A DNA stretch of 64,000 nucleotides from Panonychus citri. Taxonomy: Eukaryota; Arthropoda; Arachnida; Trombidiformes; Tetranychidae. Where the stretch lies: NCBI RefSeq assembly GCF_014898815.1, contig NW_026515465.1, positions 1 through 64,000 of the forward strand. Direction: 5' to 3'. Below are positions 59,618 through 64,000 of this stretch, in pieces. The position numbers and the translations under genes are program-made. Each line of letters opens with the position of its first letter. The first letter of the stretch is position 1. A model generated the notes under the pieces. The model was not told where the DNA came from, did not search any database, and saw only the letters and a program-made list of their open reading frames with translations.

Positions 59618-59715
59618 AATTATCGCTTTTTTGATTATTTGATTAAATTAATCAATTGTTTGTAATCATTACCTGCGCAAATGATTTTCAATCCATTCGA
59701 AACTCATTTTCGACT
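59618..59715. repeat. Tc1-like element, right terminal inverted repeat
   Basis: Begins four bases after the transposase stop; pairs with 58392-58492. Confidence 0.92.
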
Positions 59716-59778
59716 AATATTGGTCATTCTTGACCAGCATAACATTTAACTGTCAATGATTTTTTCTTCCTATCAAAT

Positions 59779-59808
59779 GTAACATGTTGTTGTTGTTGTT
59801 GTTGTTGT
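59779..59808. repeat. (GTT)n microsatellite just outside the Tc1-like element
   Basis: About nine TTG units beginning about 65 bases to the right of the element. Confidence 0.85.
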
Positions 59809-61289
59809 TATACTTTGAGTCAACTTTTAAATGCAAATATTTACATGGTATTATTATACATGGATAAATAGTCATCCTGGATTATTATCATCATCATGGT
59901 AAAGTGTCATCATAATGATAACAAGTGGACAAGGAAGACATAAAAGAAATTGAAAGTTTTCATCCAACTTTCTCTCTTTTTACTCATTTTATGTAAATGC
60001 AAGCTATGATGAATATTTTTCTCGAGTTCTTAAAGTTTAGAGTTCTGGGTGATCTATCTGCTATTTATGAATATCAATACTCTGAGGACTAAAATTTCCA
60101 GCTCTTTATCCTGTTTATGCAAGTTTGTATTTCAATTTTGAAAGTTCAAATTTAAAATCGTTCATTGTGACGAGAATACAAGAAATCAAAAATATCTGTT
60201 TTTTTCTCTCAGTACTAATACTTGGATTTTTATCATGAACCTTTTATTTCCTGAGTTTCAGGGCGAGTCGATTGATGAATAGACGACGGATGAGGAAGAA
60301 GCTTAGGAAGTTGAAATAAACTTTGAATTCTGATAAGTTCAATTCATAATCGCAAGGTTAAGCTAAAATATCTTCTCATGATATCGAGAATCAGTATATA
60401 AGGTTTCAGGGTTACTATGATGATTTATGAATTTATTGAGATAAAAGTTGAAGAATAAGAATTGAAAGACAAAAAAACGAAATGTTTTTCAATCGAATGA
60501 GATTTTTTTGCTCAGCAACATTATCTCTAGATTCAGTCATGATCTTTTATTTCATCTACATTCATCATTCTATGGTGAAAGATTGTGAAAATTGTTCTAT
60601 TACCATGGTCAGCAGATTTTATCTCTCACCTGGGAAATGGTCAACACTTTGACTGGTCAGTTACTTAAGAAATAGATTGAATATCATTGAGCACTTGAAC
60701 TAATTTATATATTTAGTGAATGTTGTAAGAAGATGGGAAAGATAAATTCCAAAGTGAACTGAGTACATGTAATGTAAACATTGAACATCAATTGATCAAG
60801 AGAGTGAGAATCATCAATTTTACGAAAAATTCAGGGAAAATAATTTTTTTCTCAATTGTATTTCATGAGCATCCAAGAACATTTGTAAATTATTGTAAGA
60901 ATAAGATTCATTACCAATCCGATGATAATTATCTTGCCAGAGTCAGCAAAATTTCATGAATTATCTTCATCATGAAATTGAATTATCATGATCACGAAAT
61001 AGTAAAGTTCAACTGGAAAATTATTTCCTCTCAAGTTTAAATCCAATTAAACTGATAACCCAATGTAATTGATTAGTTTTAACTGACCATTGATTCATGA
61101 TGATAATTGAAAGTGACGATAAATTTTTGGAAACAATGAAAATAAATTATTTCCCACCAGAACTTTTTCTTCAATTTCGAGCAATCAATAAATTTCTATT
61201 TTTCCATCAACTTTTCATTGCTACTCCAAAAGGTTAAAACAGAATACAGGGCATTTCACCAAGAACCCAACAATTTTTTTTCTTTTTGA

Positions 61290-61874
61290 GTGTTCAGACC
61301 CCAGACTCGAGTTATGGTAGTTTAGCGATACTCAATTGTCATATTTAAATATCAAGGTCATTCTTGTTATTCTGTTAGGGTAGGTCATTTTCTTGTCACA
61401 ACCAAATTCACTTGCAATAATGAGGCACTCAACGAGTTTACGATTTTTGGACATTTTAAGTTGCAGAGATATATCGTTTTTGATTCGGAATCCTTTTCAT
61501 TCAAGTTTTAATTTACTATAAAATGACATTTTACATGGATCAGCTTTCTACATTTGTATTTGAATGGCATCTTATTGAATATTTTCCGGTCCTTAACCTC
61601 TTATTAGTCTAATTAGTTCAAGCTCGCCTTTAACCATTAATCATTAACCCAGATCTTACCAACGGTCGAATCAAACAACAAATCCTCATCTCTCAAAAAG
61701 TAGTGAAGTAAAATGGCGGATTGAGTTTGATCCAGCCTTAGACCAGTCATTTCCGATGAACTTTTAAATGACATTAAAACCTTAGCCTAACAGAATAACA
61801 AGAATGACCTTGATATTTCAATATGACAATTGAGTATCCCAAACTATCATAAATCGAGTCTAAGGTCTGAACAC
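61290..61874. mobile_element. Inverted-repeat (foldback/MITE-like) non-autonomous element
   Basis: The arm at 61290-61379 and the arm at 61786-61874 are inverted copies over about 89 bases with scattered mismatches (blocks GTGTTCAGACC, ATACTCAATTGTCATATT, AAATATCAAGGTCATTCTTG and TTATTCTGTTAGG are shared). The 406-base core has no ORF and has slightly higher GC than its surroundings. T-rich sequence outside both arms (61272-61287; 61880-61892) is also similar, so the true ends may lie 20-25 bases further out. No target duplication could be fixed; the family is unknown. Confidence 0.75.
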
Positions 61875-64000
61875 GTAAAAACAAAAAATTTATTCAAGAA
61901 AAACTTGTTGGAAAACTTGGTTAAATGCCTTGTAAATGTATGAGAATAAGATAGAAACAATGAGAATACATGATTCATTACATAATATCAATAGAATTGT
62001 AAAAGTTTGAAAATCAACGAAAAGCTTTTTCGTCTCATGAGTACATCTTCATGGCAATCGAAAGTTAATTACTACAAGGTGACCTTCCTTTATGCTCATT
62101 TGTACATTATCATTATATTAGATTGAGTTCAATTAGAATGAGGTGATAAATGAATTGATTTGTGATTTTCTACCCTCCAGATCCACCCAACTCCAAGGTT
62201 TTCATCTTGATTCTGGTTTAATGATATATTGTTGTTGTTGCTCATGATACAAGTTTAATAATATATATTGTTACCAAGTTAACATTCAATGATAACATAT
62301 AATGTTTCCCATGAACAAATTGAATTGAGTAGATAATAGAATTGATGAGAAGATATTAGATAATATTAGAAGGTGGGATGATAATGATGATGAGGATGAG
62401 AAGAGCATCGAAGAAGAGAGAGAGAGAGAGGAGTTATAAAAGGAAATGTCAATTAATAGTGTATCAAATTTGTCGACCTGAGTAAGATGATGAAGATAGA
62501 AGATGAACTTGCAAAAGGTAAATCCCATGGGGAGAGACCTAAATGTGATAAAGAAACTGAAGTGACATTAGAAAAGAACAAAGTCAAAGAGATGACTAAG
62601 ATAATGATAATGATGATGATGAAAGAGAGAAACAATGAACTTGAGAGAGAGAGAGAGAACGAGAGATAATATCGTATAAAAAACGAAATCAATCCAAAGT
62701 AGAATAAAAAATTCGAAAATGATTCTGCTTCTTTTGTTTTTTTTTCTTTCGCTCAAATTGATGATCTTTATGATGGAAGAATTAACAAAAGGATGGAGAT
62801 AAATGAAGAAAAGAGGTGAATAAAAATTTATCTTTCGATATTTTCTCTCCAGTGAATTCGAAAAGTGGTAAAGTCGAAACTTAAATTGTGAACTTTGCAA
62901 CATTTTTTTCCGGGTGAAAATGCTTTCAGATTCACTCAATATCAGAATTTGTATCGAAATTCATTATCATCAACTACAATAAACTCATTGAGATAAAATA
63001 ATTGTCTCTGTTTTATTATCCGATAACCATCATGTTTTCATGATAATAAAATGAGGCTGAAAAATGAATTCCAATGTCTATCAAAATGATCAACTTTCAC
63101 ATGGAACTGTAAGAATATAATTGAATAACCTTTTCTAATATTTCCCTCTAAAATGTTTGATGATTTATGTTCATCAGCTGAACACATGGAACCATTATCA
63201 TGTTAGTACAATGATTTAATTTGATTCCAATGATTAATCATCATTAAAACTTTCGGGTTGATGATTAATTTTCAATTGTTGTTTTCGTTGTTGAAAATCT
63301 TGAAATTTTCAAAGTAAATTTGAACTTTTCCATCCTTCTCCCCATGTTCACTCCATTAACTCATAGGAGAAAATATTGAGCCCCCTGAATCTGCTAACAA
63401 GAATCATAATGAGTGATAATAATAGTGATAAATATTTATTACGATCAAACATATGATAGAAAGTATTATTATCTTCATCATCATTATCCTCCTGATGATC
63501 ATCAGGATTCCCTGTTAATGGGAATTCTGGTGAAACTTGCTGAGTAATATGATGAATATGAATTTTATTATTAATCTATTGTAATTTGTTGAATCTGAAT
63601 TTTTTTTTTCTCTCAACGTTGAAATTTGAAGCAAAAGTTTCAGGGGAAAGTTCATTCCAATTTATATTCTCCCCAAGAAACATTCACATTATTCAAAATC
63701 GTAACATGGAAAATATTAAAATCCTCTTTGAATTTGGAATTGCAAATTTCCTTTTTCTTTTCTTAAATTCGTAGATGATTCAGATTAGAATTTTTGAATA
63801 TTCTAAATTCTTTACGATTTTCTTTTTCCACATTGAGGTTTCCTTCTTATTCCAACCATAAGAAACTAATTCGAGATTCATTCGTTATCAGTTCGAGTAT
63901 TGGAAAAAGTTCCTAAAGAGAAGAAAAACTCAGGCTAGAAAACAAATTTTTCCCTTCATAGAATAGAACTGGATTTTCTTTCTTTATCTGGAACAATCTT

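Larger units (their letters stand above)
58391..59715 (+). mobile_element. IS630-Tc1-mariner element, apparently intact
   Basis: About 1.3 kb, bounded by ~100-bp terminal inverted repeats (58392-58492 and 59618-59715) that match almost fully; differences are confined to a 2-3 base indel near the outer tips. The left tip reads TA|CAGTCG, the usual target dinucleotide and CAGT-type end; the right outer tip is diverged (CGACTAAT), so the right TA is placed at 59715-59716 with doubt. One uninterrupted transposase gene fills the interior. Little divergence between the repeats and the intact frame point to recent activity. Confidence 0.92.
34576..64000 (+). other. Presumed giant first intron of the GABA-B-type gene (continues past window)
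   Basis: More than 29 kb with no exon of the receptor found. Composition is AT-rich with very frequent ATGAT/ATCAT words, GA/CT microsatellites and recurring A6-7GTTC words. Apart from the Tc1-like element and the inverted-repeat element, the stretches 34.6-58.3, 59.8-61.2 and 61.9-64.0 kb hold nothing I can support as a gene. The open frames present are short and low-complexity. That it is one intron is an inference; a nested or downstream gene without recognisable exons cannot be excluded. Confidence 0.55.

Noticed and set aside
36363..64000. Remaining short frames of 60-107 codons in the long intron
   Set aside because: AT-rich chance frames without motifs, often starting at non-ATG codons.

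Overview
This is a eukaryotic nuclear window from an AT-rich animal genome, most likely an arthropod and plausibly a chelicerate or mite (the organism is inferred, not shown). Introns have GT/AG ends. The host genes include an inositol trisphosphate receptor, a Rebers-Riddiford cuticle protein, a GRXCR-type glutaredoxin-domain protein and a class C GPCR of the GABA-B type. No tRNA, rRNA or CRISPR array was seen.

Layout. 1-2.1 kb: C-terminal third of an IP3 receptor (+). 2.1-6.6 kb: AT-rich non-coding DNA. 6.6-8.05 kb: four-exon cuticle protein gene (+) with a TATA box. 10.4-32.0 kb: GRXCR-like gene on the minus strand (about 278 codons), whose first coding exon is split by a 17,526-bp Polinton/Maverick element at 14304-31829. 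34.03-34.58 kb: first coding exon of a GABA-B-type receptor (+). From there to the window end I see only non-coding DNA, read as one very long intron. It carries many (GA)n/(CT)n tracts, an intact IS630-Tc1-mariner element (58391-59715) and an inverted-repeat element (61290-61874).

The Polinton is the main object. It has 54-bp identical terminal inverted repeats beginning 5'-AG, and a perfect 6-bp target duplication (CTCATA). On its minus strand, compactly arranged from right to left, it carries a protein-primed family B DNA polymerase, a TATA-binding-protein-like gene, a packaging ATPase, a small basic/hydrophobic protein, a conserved unknown, a chromodomain integrase, a penton-like minor capsid protein, a small basic protein, a double-jelly-roll major capsid protein and an adenain-like protease. 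A double-domain dUTPase is the only clear gene on the plus strand. The right third holds unrecognised ORFs, one with a possible PC4-like domain, and about 26 copies of a ~72-bp repeat. Together these make a near-complete replication, integration and virion-morphogenesis set, but PolB, ATPase, integrase, penton, protease and the small basic protein each carry frame lesions, while capsid, dUTPase and TBP-like genes are open.

The most notable points are the exact insertion into a host coding exon, the TBP-like gene, the dUTPase whose fifth motif follows a second, catalytically dead domain, the hairpin-forming termini, and the repeat array. Frame lesions beside pristine ends suggest either a young but partly inactivated copy or homopolymer errors in the assembly.
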